Under the pieces are notes generated by a model, which was not told the DNA's origin, made no database searches, and saw only the letters and a list, made by a program, of their open reading frames with translations. DNA of 64,000 nucleotides from Paenibacillus larvae subsp. larvae (GTDB taxonomy: Bacteria > Bacillota > Bacilli > Paenibacillales > NBRC-103111): assembly GCF_002003265.1 (NCBI RefSeq), contig NZ_CP019687.1, positions 3,787,501 through 3,851,500 on the forward strand, given 5' to 3'. This document shows, in pieces, positions 34,501 to 43,398 of the stretch. The position numbers and the translations under genes were made by a program. Positions within the stretch are counted from its first letter, which is position 1, and each line of letters starts with the position of its first letter.

Positions 34501-36927
34501 ATGAGCGACAAACAAATTACGCTGGAAGTAACGGGGATGACTTGTGCCGCGTGTGCAGTCCGTATTGAGAAGTCCGTAAGTAAAATGCCGGGGGTAAAGG
34601 AGGCAAATGTGAACCTGGCTTTAGAGAAAGCAACCGTCATTTATGATCCCGGACAGATTAAAGTGGAGGAAGTGGAACAAAAAATCCATAACCTGGGGTA
34701 CGGAGTGGTTAAGAAAAAAGCGGAATTCAATATATCCGGCATGACCTGTGCCGCGTGTGCAAACCGGATAGAAAAAGGCCTGAACCGGATGCCCGGCATT
34801 GCCGGGGCAAATGTGAACCTGGCCCTTGAAACAGCTGCTGTCGAATACTATGAAGGAGTGGTTACGGAAAAGGACATCCTGGATAAGGTCAGTCAGCTTG
34901 GTTATCAAGCCGAACCGAAAGCCGGAGAAGAGGGCAAGACGGATCATAAAATGCAAGAGATCCGCCGCAAACAAATGAAGCTGCTTTTTTCGGCGCTGTT
35001 CTCCGTTCCTTTGCTGTGGACCATGGTTGGCCATTTTCAGTGGACTTCCTGGATATGGACACCAGATATATTAATGAACCCCTGGATTCAGCTTATTCTG
35101 GCAACGCCTGTTCAGTTTATTATTGGAGCACAGTTTTATGTGGGGGCCTACAAAGCACTCCGAAATAAAAGCGCGAATATGGATGTTCTGGTAGCACTGG
35201 GGACATCCTCCGCCTATTTTTATAGTCTTTACCAAACGATTCTATCAGCCGGATCAAACAGTCATCACGCTCCGGAATTATATTTTGAAACAAGTGCGAT
35301 TCTGATTACATTAATCCCCCTGGGCAAATTGTTCGAGGCCTTAGCCAAAGGCAGAACCTCGGAAGCCATTCAATCCTTGCTTGGCCTACAGGCTAAGACG
35401 GCTGTAGTGATCAGAGACGGTAAGGAAATCGAGATTCCCGTTCAAGAAGTAGTTACCGGTGATGAAATTATGGTTCGGCCGGGTGAAAAAATTCCTGTAG
35501 ACGGGGAAGTTATTAGCGGTTCATCCAGTGTAGATGAATCCATGCTCACAGGAGAGAGTATTCCGGTGGAAAAAGAAGCGGGCGATACGGTCATTGGAGC
35601 TACCATCAACAGGAACGGTTCCTTGCGGATGAAAGCTACAAAAGTAGGAAAAGACACGGCACTGGCTCAAATCGTAAAAGTGGTAGAACAGGCTCAGGGG
35701 GCTAAAGCTCCTATCCAGCGGATTGCCGATACCATTTCAGGTATTTTTGTGCCGATTGTAGTAGGGATTGCTATCCTCACGTTTCTCATCTGGTATATCT
35801 TTGTCTCCCCTGGGGATTTTGCCGTTGCTTTGGAAAAAGCTATTGCTGTTCTTGTTATTGCCTGTCCTTGCGCATTAGGGCTCGCAACCCCGACTTCCAT
35901 TATGGCCGGATCCGGCCGTGCAGCTGAATGGGGAGTCCTGTTTAAAGGAGGAGACGTTCTCGAAACGGCGCAGGCAGTCGATACGATTGTGCTGGATAAG
36001 ACAGGAACTGTGACCAAAGGGAAACCCGAACTGACAGACGTCATCCCTATTGACGGCTTCAACGAGGGAACATTTCTGGAACTTGTCGGATCTGCCGAAA
36101 AACGTTCAGAGCATCCTCTTGCGCAGGCTATTGTTACCGGAATTGAGGAGAGGGGTATTTGTCTGATTGAACCGGAAACGTTTGAAGCAGTGCCGGGAGA
36201 CGGTATTCTCGCCACCGTCAACGGACATAAGGTAGCGGTAGGTACCCGCCGTTTAATGAAACAACTAGGGGCCGATATTCAACAGGCAGAGGATACATTG
36301 CGCAAGCTGGAAGAAGCGGGGAAAACAGCCATGCTGGGAGCAGTGGACGGTACGTTCGCCGGGATAATCGCTGCCGCTGATACAGTGAAGGAAACCTCAG
36401 CTTCCGCTATCCGAAGGCTTTATGGGATGGGACTTCGTCTCATGATGATAACCGGAGATAATGTACGGACGGCCACAGCTATTGCCCGCCAGGTTGGGAT
36501 TGAAGAAGTACGAGCGGAAGTGCTTCCCGAAGGTAAAGCAGATGAGGTGAAGCGGCTTCAGGAACAAGGCTTTCGTGTAGCGATGGTGGGGGACGGCATC
36601 AATGATGCTCCTGCTCTTGCGGCCGCCGATATCGGGATGGCCGTGGGAACCGGAGCGGATGTGGCCATCGAAGCCGCAGATATTACACTGATGCGGGGTG
36701 ATCTCCATGCAATTGCGGATTCACTGTTCATGAGCCGCCGTACGATGGTTAATATCAGGCAGAACCTGTTCTGGGCCTTGGCCTACAATACGGTTGGCAT
36801 TCCGGTTGCCGCTGCAGGCTTTCTGGCTCCATGGCTGGCAGGGGCGGCCATGGCTCTCAGTTCCGTGAGCGTTGTACTTAACGCGCTAAGGCTGCAAAAA
36901 GTGAAACAGCCTTATAAAAGTACTTGA
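34501..36927 (+). CDS. copA: Cu(I)-exporting P-type ATPase
   Basis: 808 residues. Two N-terminal metal-binding domains, each with GMTCAAC (Cys15/18 and Cys83/86), precede eight membrane helices. The ion-pore motif is CPC (455-457) and the phosphorylated Asp499 lies in [14 protein letters not shown] holds the ATP-site His and [10 protein letters not shown] the hinge. It pumps Cu(I) out of the cytosol. I choose ATG 34501 because GGGAGGTAG lies 5-6 nt upstream; the ATG at 34486 is part of the promoter region. Confidence 0.97.
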   Translation: MSDKQITLEVTGMTCAACAVRIEKSVSKMPGVKEANVNLALEKATVIYDPGQIKVEEVEQKIHNLGYGVVKKKAEFNISGMTCAACANRIEKGLNRMPGIAGANVNLALETAAVEYYEGVVTEKDILDKVSQLGYQAEPKAGEEGKTDHKMQEIRRKQMKLLFSALFSVPLLWTMVGHFQWTSWIWTPDILMNPWIQLILATPVQFIIGAQFYVGAYKALRNKSANMDVLVALGTSSAYFYSLYQTILSAGSNSHHAPELYFETSAILITLIPLGKLFEALAKGRTSEAIQSLLGLQAKTAVVIRDGKEIEIPVQEVVTGDEIMVRPGEKIPVDGEVISGSSSVDESMLTGESIPVEKEAGDTVIGATINRNGSLRMKATKVGKDTALAQIVKVVEQAQGAKAPIQRIADTISGIFVPIVVGIAILTFLIWYIFVSPGDFAVALEKAIAVLVIACPCALGLATPTSIMAGSGRAAEWGVLFKGGDVLETAQAVDTIVLDKTGTVTKGKPELTDVIPIDGFNEGTFLELVGSAEKRSEHPLAQAIVTGIEERGICLIEPETFEAVPGDGILATVNGHKVAVGTRRLMKQLGADIQQAEDTLRKLEEAGKTAMLGAVDGTFAGIIAAADTVKETSASAIRRLYGMGLRLMMITGDNVRTATAIARQVGIEEVRAEVLPEGKADEVKRLQEQGFRVAMVGDGINDAPALAAADIGMAVGTGADVAIEAADITLMRGDLHAIADSLFMSRRTMVNIRQNLFWALAYNTVGIPVAAAGFLAPWLAGAAMALSSVSVVLNALRLQKVKQPYKST

Positions 36928-36937
36928 GGCTTAACAA

Positions 36938-36969
36938 AAAACCGGCTGCTCCAGCCAGCCGGTTTTTTC
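36938..36969 (+). terminator. Terminator after copA
   Basis: ACCGGCTG (36941-36948) and CAGCCGGT (36956-36963), with T-tail. It also lies at the 3' side of the convergent ycnI-like gene. Confidence 0.85.
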
Positions 36970-36983
36970 ATGTGAAGAGAAGA

Positions 36984-37607
36984 TCAGGCCTTCTTTTTAA
37001 ATATAGAGATCAAAAGGGCGAGTACGCTTACGACAAGGGCTGCTATGGAAAGATACAGCGGAGTATTCGTAGCGCTGTCTGCGGCTTGTTCAGGAGCTGA
37101 AAGCTGAGTGTTTCCGTGGCTATCCTTCGTTGCTCCTGCGGGCTTAGGCTGTACTTTCGTGATAGAAGCAGGTTTATCCGAGCCTTCAGCTCCGGTCCAT
37201 TCTACAATACTTCCATCCGAATATGTCTGATAGGCTTTCCAAGTGATGGAGGCCGCATTGTCGGCAATTTTTCCCTGCATGCTGAATTCCGCAAATTCAT
37301 TTTTTTTAATACCGTCTCCCCGGGCCTTCCAGGTGACACCCGTAATATTTCCTTGTTCGTCCTTGGCTGTTTCGTAGGTCCATCCCGGCTTTGGCTCAAA
37401 GGAAGATACCTTCACATTGGATATATCGAATTTAACTTTCACCTGGGTGGTAGGGATTCCTTTTTCAGTTGGAACCTTGACTACAAACTTTTGATAGGAA
37501 CCCTGTATGGCTTCGTTTGGCGAAACCGTCACATGGGCACTGGCGGTACCGGCAAAAAGAAAGGCGCTCATAAGTAAAGCGCAAAGATACATTGTGATTT
37601 TTTTCAT
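36984..37607 (-). CDS. ycnI: YcnI-like copper-binding membrane-anchored protein (DUF1775)
   Basis: 207 residues. A signal peptide ends at ASA, so the mature chain would start HVTVSP; an N-terminal His is the Cu(II) ligand in this family, together with a conserved Trp. The DUF1775 domain spans about residues 30-150, then a spacer and one C-terminal membrane helix (LYLSIAALVVSVLALLISIF) with KKK. It works outside the membrane and may hand copper to the CopC/CopD protein. ATG 37607 gives a normal signal peptide, but its ribosome binding site is not obvious. Confidence 0.88.
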   Translation of the reverse strand: MKKITMYLCALLMSAFLFAGTASAHVTVSPNEAIQGSYQKFVVKVPTEKGIPTTQVKVKFDISNVKVSSFEPKPGWTYETAKDEQGNITGVTWKARGDGIKKNEFAEFSMQGKIADNAASITWKAYQTYSDGSIVEWTGAEGSDKPASITKVQPKPAGATKDSHGNTQLSAPEQAADSATNTPLYLSIAALVVSVLALLISIFKKKA

Positions 37608-37696
37608 TGCAATATACACAGTCCTTTCAATTTGGCTTCTATTTACTCACTTTACACGAAGTGAAGAGAGGGATGTATGGCTCAATCGGGCTATTT

Positions 37697-38374
37697 TTAC
37701 TCGGAAATATGCCCATAATGTGTCAGTTGATGTTTAACTGCATAGGCTGTCAACTGGACCCTGTTTTCCAGATTAAGTTTATCCAAAATATTCTTCATAT
37801 GATTCTTTACGGTATTTTCGGATATGGAAAGGCGGAGGGCGATTTGTTTGTTGTTATACCCTTTAGATACATGGGCGACGATCTCGGTTTCCCTGGCTGT
37901 CAGTACAGAAGGACTCGGGTCCTGTTCCGTTCCTTTAACCGGTGATCTGAACTGGCTCATAATACGGTCCGCCATCTTCCGGGCTACCTCGGAGTTATCA
38001 TCCAGGAGGGCATGCAGGTATAGCAGCCATTCATCGGGATCCATGTTTTTTAACAGATAGCCTTGGGCCCCAAATTGGACTGCGATAAACAAATCTGCGA
38101 CATTATCTGATACCGTAAGCATGACGACCTTAATGTGGGGCTGCTTCTGTTTGATCAGACGGAGGGCATCCAGGCCGTTCATTGGAGACATGTTAATATC
38201 CAACAGCACCAAATCCGGCTTGAGCTGAGAAGATAAGAGGACAGCTTCTTCCCCGTGACGGGCTTCCCCTACAACCGTAAATATCGCATCCTCTTCCAGC
38301 AGGCTAAGCACGGCCTGCCGGGCCAGCGGATGGTCATCCGCAAGCAGTACCCGGTAAGGTTCACAGTAATTCAT
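37697..38374 (-). CDS. Response regulator, NarL/LuxR family
   Basis: 225 residues. The receiver domain has Asp12/13 and the phospho-acceptor Asp59 (LVLLDINM) with the Lys of YLLKN. The LuxR-type helix-turn-helix is LTARETEIVAHVSKGYNNKQIALRLSISENTVKNHM. It acts with the kinase immediately upstream: its ATG overlaps the kinase stop by four bases. The start is set by AAAGGAGTG. Signal and targets are unknown; the copper neighbourhood suggests, but does not prove, an envelope or metal signal. Confidence 0.92.
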   Translation of the reverse strand: MNYCEPYRVLLADDHPLARQAVLSLLEEDAIFTVVGEARHGEEAVLLSSQLKPDLVLLDINMSPMNGLDALRLIKQKQPHIKVVMLTVSDNVADLFIAVQFGAQGYLLKNMDPDEWLLYLHALLDDNSEVARKMADRIMSQFRSPVKGTEQDPSPSVLTARETEIVAHVSKGYNNKQIALRLSISENTVKNHMKNILDKLNLENRVQLTAYAVKHQLTHYGHISE

Positions 38375-39177
38375 AACCAGCACTCCTTTTCTCGATAAAG
38401 ATGCAGGCGGGTTCCCTTCTCCCCGTCCGGGGCTGTAAGGGTAAAGCAGGCACCTAATTTATTTGCTTTTTTTTGCATCATCGGGATTCCATAATGCTTA
38501 TGGGAACTCTGAATATTCAGCAATCCTTTCCCATTATCCCGGATTTCTAGAGACCAGTTGTCTTTCCCTCCTTGAAGAGAAAGGCAGGCTTTTGTTGCTT
38601 CGGAATGTTTACGGATATTTGTGAAAGCTTCCTGAACAATACCAAACAATAGCACTTCTTCAGCCGGGGCAAATACCCTTTCAGGGAGGCCGATCCTTGT
38701 CTCTACATCAATGCCGGACAAGGTTTCCCAGTCCGTGAGCCATTTGCTTAACCGGTCTTTTAGGGAAGTGCCTTCTTCCGGAAGTGTACGCAAATTAAAA
38801 ATGGCTTGTCTTAAATGGTTATCGATTTCCGAAACAGCGGCCCTGGCCTCCTCAATTTTACCCTGTTTAAGCTTTACATTGAGAAAAAACAGCGTCTGGG
38901 CCAGATTATTATGAAGCTCGTTGGCAAAACGTTCTCTTTCCTCGTATACCGCCCGTTTTGTTTTTTCCTCGGCGAGGCTCTGGTTGCTTCTCTCAATCTG
39001 TTCAAACATCCACGCAGTAAAGAAATAGGAGAGAAGCAGGGTCATTAGTGTTATGTAGACATTACCCGTTTCCATGGACAACAGATTCAGCATAAATTCA
39101 TGCCGGATATATTCAAATCCGCCAATAACTGCAGCCGGCAAAAATATGCACAGCAGCTTCAGTTTTCGCAAATTCAT
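38371..39177 (-). CDS. Sensor histidine kinase, HisKA_3 (NarX/LiaS-like) type
   Basis: 268 residues from ATG 39177, preceded by GAGGAGGA. Two membrane helices (8-20 and 41-57) enclose a very short external loop, as in intramembrane-sensing kinases. The dimerisation domain has His89 in RFANELHNNLAQT, and the ATPase domain has VQEAFTNIRKHS and IRDNGKGL. An open frame continues 34 codons upstream without start signals. Forms an operon with the response regulator. Confidence 0.9.
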   Translation of the reverse strand: MNLRKLKLLCIFLPAAVIGGFEYIRHEFMLNLLSMETGNVYITLMTLLLSYFFTAWMFEQIERSNQSLAEEKTKRAVYEERERFANELHNNLAQTLFFLNVKLKQGKIEEARAAVSEIDNHLRQAIFNLRTLPEEGTSLKDRLSKWLTDWETLSGIDVETRIGLPERVFAPAEEVLLFGIVQEAFTNIRKHSEATKACLSLQGGKDNWSLEIRDNGKGLLNIQSSHKHYGIPMMQKKANKLGACFTLTAPDGEKGTRLHLYREKECWL

Positions 39178-39281
39178 GGCAGATCCTCCTCTCGGTTCTT
39201 TTGTCCGGATAAGTACAAGCTTTTTCTCTTGTGTATCGTACAAAACGGCTGTATGAAATTCAAACGTTTTCCTTTTCAACG

Positions 39282-39336
39282 AAAAACACTCCCTGGACCG
39301 AACACAGCAAGAGCCGAAGTTCTTCAGAGAGTGTTT
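39282..39336 (-). terminator. Probable terminator after the DUF2642-like gene
   Basis: On the minus strand AAACACTC and GAGTGTTT close a long hairpin followed by T-rich sequence. It separates the DUF2642-like gene from the two-component genes. Confidence 0.55.
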
Positions 39337-39420
39337 CGCTTCTTTTTTAATGGGACACTCACCGGAAAGCGACCACTATCTTTTATAAGAAAGGTGAAGT
39401 CGTTTTCCTTTACAGGACTC

Positions 39421-39708
39421 TCATCTCGGGGAAGCAGGTTTGCCCGTTCTTTCTTGGTTGACCAGGTTATAGGGGGGCAAACAATTGACCAACCGGGCGC
39501 AGGTTTGGAAAGGGGGGTTGTTCATAGGAGTGCATTCAAGGTCTTCATCCAGCACTTCGATCCAATGAATGTGTTCAATGGGGAGCAGCACGTTGTTTAC
39601 TTTGATTAACTGAAACTGTTCATAATAGGAGGATATAATTCCCACCATGATGTCCGCGCCGCAAGCGACTTTCACTTTGTTTTTCTGGCAGATCAGCATC
39701 TCAAACAT
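39421..39708 (-). CDS. Small YuzF/DUF2642-like protein
   Basis: 95 residues. The middle part (VKVACGADIMVGIISSYYEQFQLIKVNNVLLPIEHIHWIEVL) has the 'short beta-barrel ... I-P-I-x-H-I-x-W-I' pattern seen in DUF2642 proteins, often spore-associated in Bacillaceae. The C-terminal 35 residues are proline-rich without pattern. GAGGTGAG ribosome binding site 5 nt before ATG. Function unknown; the family assignment is moderate. Confidence 0.6.
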   Translation of the reverse strand: MFEMLICQKNKVKVACGADIMVGIISSYYEQFQLIKVNNVLLPIEHIHWIEVLDEDLECTPMNNPPFQTCARLVNCLPPYNLVNQERTGKPASPR

Positions 39709-40017
39709 CGTATCTCACCTCTTCATAATAAAGACAGAACCTGAAAAGCGGATGTTATCCTTTTGAAACAAAAATATTTACTATTATTTATTCTTCTGGG
39801 AAAAATCGAAAAATCCTGCTTTCTTTAAATAAGCTGCAGAAAAATATCCCATTACCGGATATCATACCTGACATAAACCAAAACAAACATGATGTATTCC
39901 TGTCCGGAGCCTGTTTCTTCCGGAGAGAATAGTTATAGTTGTTCTTTCACTTGATGAAGGGAGGAGGCATAAGTAAAATAAAAGTGCAAGCCGGCTTAAT
40001 CCTTTTGAAAGGAGGCG
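39709..40017. other. Intergenic region before the micro-ORFs
   Basis: AT-rich; no gene, repeat or strong promoter recognised in 39709-39980. It ends with two purine-rich Shine-Dalgarno-like tracts (GGGAGGAGG at 39959 and AAAGGAGG at 40008). Confidence 0.4.
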
Positions 40018-40056
40018 ATGGCATTGATCATCCAACACGAGGTGATTTCCGTTTAA
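40018..40056 (+). CDS. Micro-ORF 1: MALIIQHEVISV
   Basis: Twelve codons with a strong AAAGGAGG just upstream (2 nt from ATG; 8 nt from an in-frame TTG two codons later, which would be the better start). The segment TCCAACACGAGGTG (40031-40044) recurs at 12 of 14 positions in micro-ORF 2. Its end lies within a hairpin (TGATTTCCG and CGGAAATCA), and a terminator-like hairpin follows. It looks like a leader peptide or a translated regulatory element. No homologue known to me. Confidence 0.4.
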   Translation: MALIIQHEVISV

Positions 40057-40066
40057 CCTGCGGAAA

Positions 40067-40118
40067 TCATTGGATGCAGGGAGGCTGAAAGGCCTCTCCC
40101 TTAGTTTTCTTCTAGACA
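40067..40118 (+). terminator. Terminator-like hairpin after micro-ORF 1
   Basis: GGGAGGC and GCCTCTCCC (about 40079-40102) form a stem with a small bulge, then TTAGTTTTCTT. It would end a short transcript containing micro-ORF 1. Confidence 0.5.
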
Positions 40119-40141
40119 GTTTGTTTTATTGCCCATATAAT
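40113..40141 (+). promoter_or_regulatory. Promoter upstream of micro-ORF 2
   Basis: TAGACA (40113-40118), 17-bp spacer, TATAAT (40136-40141). Start of transcription near 40148. Confidence 0.6.
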
Positions 40142-40178
40142 GGAAGTATCTAAATTTGAACGAAAGGAGAGTTTTACA

Positions 40179-40232
40179 ATGAGAATGACACCCAATTCCG
40201 TATTTTTCCAATCCGAGGTGTTTCATCCCTAG
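40179..40232 (+). CDS. Micro-ORF 2: MRMTPNSVFFQSEVFHP
   Basis: Seventeen codons with AAAGGAGAG at ideal distance from ATG, downstream of a good promoter and upstream of an intrinsic terminator. The codons for F-Q-S-E-V contain TCCAATCCGAGGTG (40207-40220), related to micro-ORF 1. Together these suggest a small transcript in which translation of a short peptide may control read-through into the downstream regulator gene. Confidence 0.45.
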   Translation: MRMTPNSVFFQSEVFHP

Positions 40233-40299
40233 CCGAATATCTGATCTGGAATAACCGTATACCTGTCTGTATAGGTTTTCTATACATACAACGTTCAGG

Positions 40300-40331
40300 C
40301 ACGATCCAGATTTGGCTATCGTGTTTTTTTA
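40300..40331 (+). terminator. Terminator/attenuator between micro-ORF 2 and the downstream regulator
   Basis: CACGAT (40300-40305), loop, ATCGTG (40318-40323), T7. The loop contains CCAGAT, which can pair with ATCTGG upstream (near 40240), giving a possible alternative structure. Confidence 0.65.
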
Positions 40332-40357
40332 TTTCCTTTTGAAATAAAAAGTAGGGA

Positions 40358-40430
40358 GATGAAACCCCTCGGCAAAGTTGCTCAGTACCTGATTGAAACG
40401 AGCTATTGCTACAATGAGGAGGGTTTCATC
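40358..40430 (+). promoter_or_regulatory. Stem that hides the ribosome binding site of the next gene
   Basis: GATGAAACCC (40358-40367) pairs perfectly with GGGTTTCATC (40421-40430), extended by CTC/GAG with a 2-nt bulge. The right arm includes part of the GAGGAGGG Shine-Dalgarno sequence (40416-40423) of the gene starting at 40432. Translation should be low unless the stem is opened. Confidence 0.5.
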
Positions 40431-40431
40431 C

Positions 40432-40716
40432 ATGAGTTATAAGAACGGTAAAGATATCCTGCCGCCCAGTCTGTTAAAGCAACTGCAAGACTATATACAG
40501 GGCGAAATTATTTATATTCCTAAAAAAGAAAACCGCAGAGCCGGGTGGGGAGAGAATAATGGGACCCGCCTAGTGATCGAACGAAGAAACAGAGAGATTT
40601 ACCAGATGTATCAGAATGGCTCCACTGTGGTGGAATTAATTCATAAATACCATTTATCGGAAGACAGTATACGGAAAATCATTGCCAAAACAAGAGAAAA
40701 AGTAAAGCAGGCATAA
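40432..40716 (+). CDS. Mor-like/CD3324-family helix-turn-helix protein
   Basis: 94 residues. The start MSYKNGKDILPPSLLKQLQDYIQGEIIYIPKK, the GWGENNGT motif and the C-terminal helix-turn-helix (EIYQMYQNGSTVVELIHKYHLSEDSIRKII) identify the small CD3324/Mor-transcription-activator-like family, common in Firmicutes and of unknown target. The start is set by GAGGAGGG 9 nt upstream, which is partly buried in a hairpin. A terminator (40714-40749) follows. Confidence 0.8.
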   Translation: MSYKNGKDILPPSLLKQLQDYIQGEIIYIPKKENRRAGWGENNGTRLVIERRNREIYQMYQNGSTVVELIHKYHLSEDSIRKIIAKTREKVKQA

Positions 40717-40749
40717 AGAACAGTGGCAGCTGTCGCTGTTTCTTTTTTT
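40714..40749 (+). terminator. Terminator after the Mor-like gene
   Basis: AAAGAACAG...CTGTTTCTTT stem with an inner CAG/CTG pair and T-tail. Confidence 0.7.
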
Positions 40750-40824
40750 GTTTCCTTGTAAGAAAGGAACCGTTTTACTTCTGGCTTTTTTTATATTTTT
40801 TTCATAGAATTGTCATGTCTGTCC

Positions 40825-40854
40825 TTGTTGTGAAAAATGTTATTGACTTATACT
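40825..40854 (+). promoter_or_regulatory. Candidate promoter of the copC/copD fusion gene
   Basis: TTGTTG (40825-40830), 18-bp spacer, TATACT (40849-40854). A TTGACT at 40843 has no suitable -10. Confidence 0.4.
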
Positions 40855-40888
40855 TGATGGATAACGATTGTAAGATCCGGAGGTTGGA

Positions 40889-42577
40889 ATGAACAGAAAC
40901 AAAAAGCTGATAAAGCGTTTGCATGCCTGGATGCTTATTTTGTTCGCAGGGATACTGCTTTGGAACTGGTCCCCGCAAATGACATATGGCCATGCTTCTT
41001 TGCTGAAAGCCGAACCTGAACAGAACAGCGTGATCAAGGAACCGCCCGGGCGGATATCCTTAACCTTTAACGAAAGATTGGAAGATGGCCTTTACTATAT
41101 CAAAGTACTGGACCAGAACGGGAAGTCCGCCACAGATAATCAGGCGGTTTTGTCTAGTGACCGGACCGGTCTGGAACTGCAGCTGCCTAAACTGAAAGAC
41201 GGAATTTATGTTGTGTCGTATCATATTATTTCTGCTGACGGGCATCCGGTAAGCGGAAGTTACCCCATTACGATCGGAGAGACTGCACAAAATAATGCTC
41301 CGCCATCCGGCCAGCAGGGGAATACCCCCAATTCGGGCGGTCATCATCATGGAGGCGGAACTTCCGGCCAGCTAATTCAAAATCTGTCAAGAGGACTCTG
41401 GTATTTTACGCTTCTTTCCTTGGCCGGATGGCTGATCTGGCTGAGAATGTCCGGGGTAGAACCGGGGTCCTTTAGGAAAGAATTATCTTTCTGGACGCTA
41501 AATCTCCAGCGGGCTCATTTGGTTGCCCTGCTTCTGGTAATATCCACCCATTTAGAGACTTTGCTGGGAGAAGGAGGGCTTGCCGATCTGGGTACTCTAA
41601 TAGTCCGTACAAGCGTAGGACTCAGCTGGCTGATCACCTTTATCCTGTCCCTTACCGGATTTGTTCTGCTGGGCCGCAACAAGTGGACGGATATTGCCTG
41701 GGTTCTGGCCCTTCTCATTACAAAAGGGTCAACCGGCCATGCGGCTGTGTATACTCCGCGCCCGGTAACCATCGCAAGCGATTGTATCCATTTGATCGCT
41801 GCTTCGTTCTGGACGGGGGGCCTGCTGCTTGCTTTTGTGCTCTGGCGCAAACAAAAAGAACTGGTCCTGCCCTATTTGTCCCGCTTTTCTAAAACGGCCT
41901 TCATCAGTATTTTGATTTTGGCAGCTACAGGTATTCTTTCTACTTTTTTATTTCTGCCAAGTTTTCGTTACTTGCTTTATACTACTTGGGGAGTGCTGCT
42001 TTTAGTCAAATCTGGACTTGTCCTAATTGTCATTATCGTTGCGGCCTTCATCCGCATGTATATGAAGAACAAAGGGGAACGCTCCCTGAAGCAGTGGTTG
42101 AGAGTGGATTTTACACTTATGCTGGGGATAATCGGGATTGTTGGATTTCTGACATACACTTCTCCTACACCATCCAACGAACCTTTATACTGGCATGAGA
42201 TGGGGGAACAGATTCATATGACCGCTTCCATCACCCCAAATGTCCCTGGAGTCAACAAGTTTATGACAAAAGTCTGGCTGCCTGAGTCCATGGGTGAACC
42301 GAAACGGGTTCAATTTATTCTGAAATATAAAGAAAAAAGGAACGTGACCGGTGACGGGGAAGAAGGGCTTGCCCCTATTGAGGTTCCTCTCAACAGGACG
42401 GAACAGTCCGAAAAGGATATTTCTTTCCCCGGATTCAAGCTGTACAGCTATAAAGCCGAAGGGGCTTTCCTGCCTTTCGATGGAAAGTGGGAAGTGGAGA
42501 TCCGGGTAATGAATCCTCATGACGACGAAACAGTCTACCGTAAAGAAATACAGTTGTACGAACAACTGCCTAAATAA
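40889..42577 (+). CDS. ycnJ: CopC-CopD fusion copper protein, YcnJ-like
   Basis: 562 residues. The signal peptide ends near YG, giving an N-terminal HASLLKAEP as in CopC, where the first His binds copper. The CopC domain runs to about residue 130 (SADGHPVSGSYPI). A Gly/His-rich linker (GGHHHGGG) leads to the CopD part with eight membrane helices. A final extracytoplasmic domain of about 120 residues follows (YtkA-like position). In Bacillus subtilis YcnJ is a copper-uptake protein induced in copper limitation. GGAGGTTGG ribosome binding site. Together with ycnI, csoR, copZ and copA this makes the region a copper locus. Confidence 0.9.
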   Translation: MNRNKKLIKRLHAWMLILFAGILLWNWSPQMTYGHASLLKAEPEQNSVIKEPPGRISLTFNERLEDGLYYIKVLDQNGKSATDNQAVLSSDRTGLELQLPKLKDGIYVVSYHIISADGHPVSGSYPITIGETAQNNAPPSGQQGNTPNSGGHHHGGGTSGQLIQNLSRGLWYFTLLSLAGWLIWLRMSGVEPGSFRKELSFWTLNLQRAHLVALLLVISTHLETLLGEGGLADLGTLIVRTSVGLSWLITFILSLTGFVLLGRNKWTDIAWVLALLITKGSTGHAAVYTPRPVTIASDCIHLIAASFWTGGLLLAFVLWRKQKELVLPYLSRFSKTAFISILILAATGILSTFLFLPSFRYLLYTTWGVLLLVKSGLVLIVIIVAAFIRMYMKNKGERSLKQWLRVDFTLMLGIIGIVGFLTYTSPTPSNEPLYWHEMGEQIHMTASITPNVPGVNKFMTKVWLPESMGEPKRVQFILKYKEKRNVTGDGEEGLAPIEVPLNRTEQSEKDISFPGFKLYSYKAEGAFLPFDGKWEVEIRVMNPHDDETVYRKEIQLYEQLPK

Positions 42578-42794
42578 AACTTGAACGTTCAAAAATATGC
42601 ACCCCTAAAGTACACCCCTAAAGCGGACATTGGAAACGCCTTGTGTGAAGCCGATGCTACCCCTTAGGGGTGTGTTCTTTTTGGTAAGGTTGTCCCCGAA
42701 TGATGCCTGGTGTAAAGGTAACTTGACAAATTGAAAAGGAATCATTTATAATTAGTATATATCCAATGAATGGGAAAAATGGTTTGTTTTTGTT
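42578..42794. other. Intergenic region with terminator and promoter
   Basis: ACACCCCTAA (42612-42621) and TTAGGGGTGT (42664-42673) form a long-loop hairpin with a T-rich tail, probably the ycnJ terminator. TTGACA (42723-42728), 18-bp spacer, TATAAT (42747-42752) is a strong promoter reading into the decayed XRE gene and the membrane gene after it. Confidence 0.6.
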
Positions 42795-42968
42795 AACGGG
42801 GTGAGGAACTAAGTCAAGAGGTCACAAGGAAAATTAGCTCACATATTAGATAGGGGGCTGGTCAATCGATCATATCTATGAGAATGGAAATTAAACCCCC
42901 CCACTCATTTTAATCTGCCAATTTCCTAGTACTTTAATGAAAGTACACTATATTTTGGGAGGAATAAA
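42795..42968 (+). pseudogene. Decayed XRE regulator, copy 1
   Basis: DNA similarity to the intact XRE gene at 44508 is visible in blocks (CAATC-ATCATATCTAT-GAGAA, CACTCATTTT, TAGTACTTTAAT, TTTTGGGAGGAATAAAT), but stops and frameshifts destroy the frame. Position and spacing relative to the downstream membrane gene match copy 2. Confidence 0.75.
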
Positions 42969-42970
42969 TC

Positions 42971-43327
42971 ATGCAGAAGACGAAAGGAGAAATTTTTCAT
43001 TTAGCAGTCGGCATCATCATTACCCTATTTGGAATTATAGATATCTTCAAACAGGTGAATTATGAGAATATATTTACACTATTTATTGGGATATCGGCAA
43101 TTCTCACAGGAATCACCTATAAAGATGGAGAATATGACGAGAGAATTCGTTATGTGAAAGAAAAAGCAGGCTACTATTCCTATGCGATATCCGTTGTAAG
43201 TTTGTTTGTATTATTACTGTTGTATAGAAATGGGCTTATTTCTGGTGATGCTGCAGTGTATACGATGTTTTTCTTCCCGGCACTATTATTTTATGTAATT
43301 GGTTTTGTTGTTCATAAGAGGACATAG
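42971..43327 (+). CDS. DUF2178-like four-helix membrane protein
   Basis: 118 residues, four membrane helices, with the DERIRYVKEKAGYYSY motif between helices 2 and 3 typical of DUF2178-type small membrane proteins. In relatives these genes follow a small XRE repressor, as here originally; function unknown. GGGAGG ribosome binding site 9 nt upstream. This copy is intact while its XRE partner is dead; the reverse is true of the copy at 44508-44786. Confidence 0.75.
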   Translation: MQKTKGEIFHLAVGIIITLFGIIDIFKQVNYENIFTLFIGISAILTGITYKDGEYDERIRYVKEKAGYYSYAISVVSLFVLLLLYRNGLISGDAAVYTMFFFPALLFYVIGFVVHKRT

Positions 43328-43398
43328 CCGGTAAATGTCATTGGGAGTGAAAAGGTCTTACTTTGAAACTTCTTTTCTTTTGTCATTCTACAAAAAAT

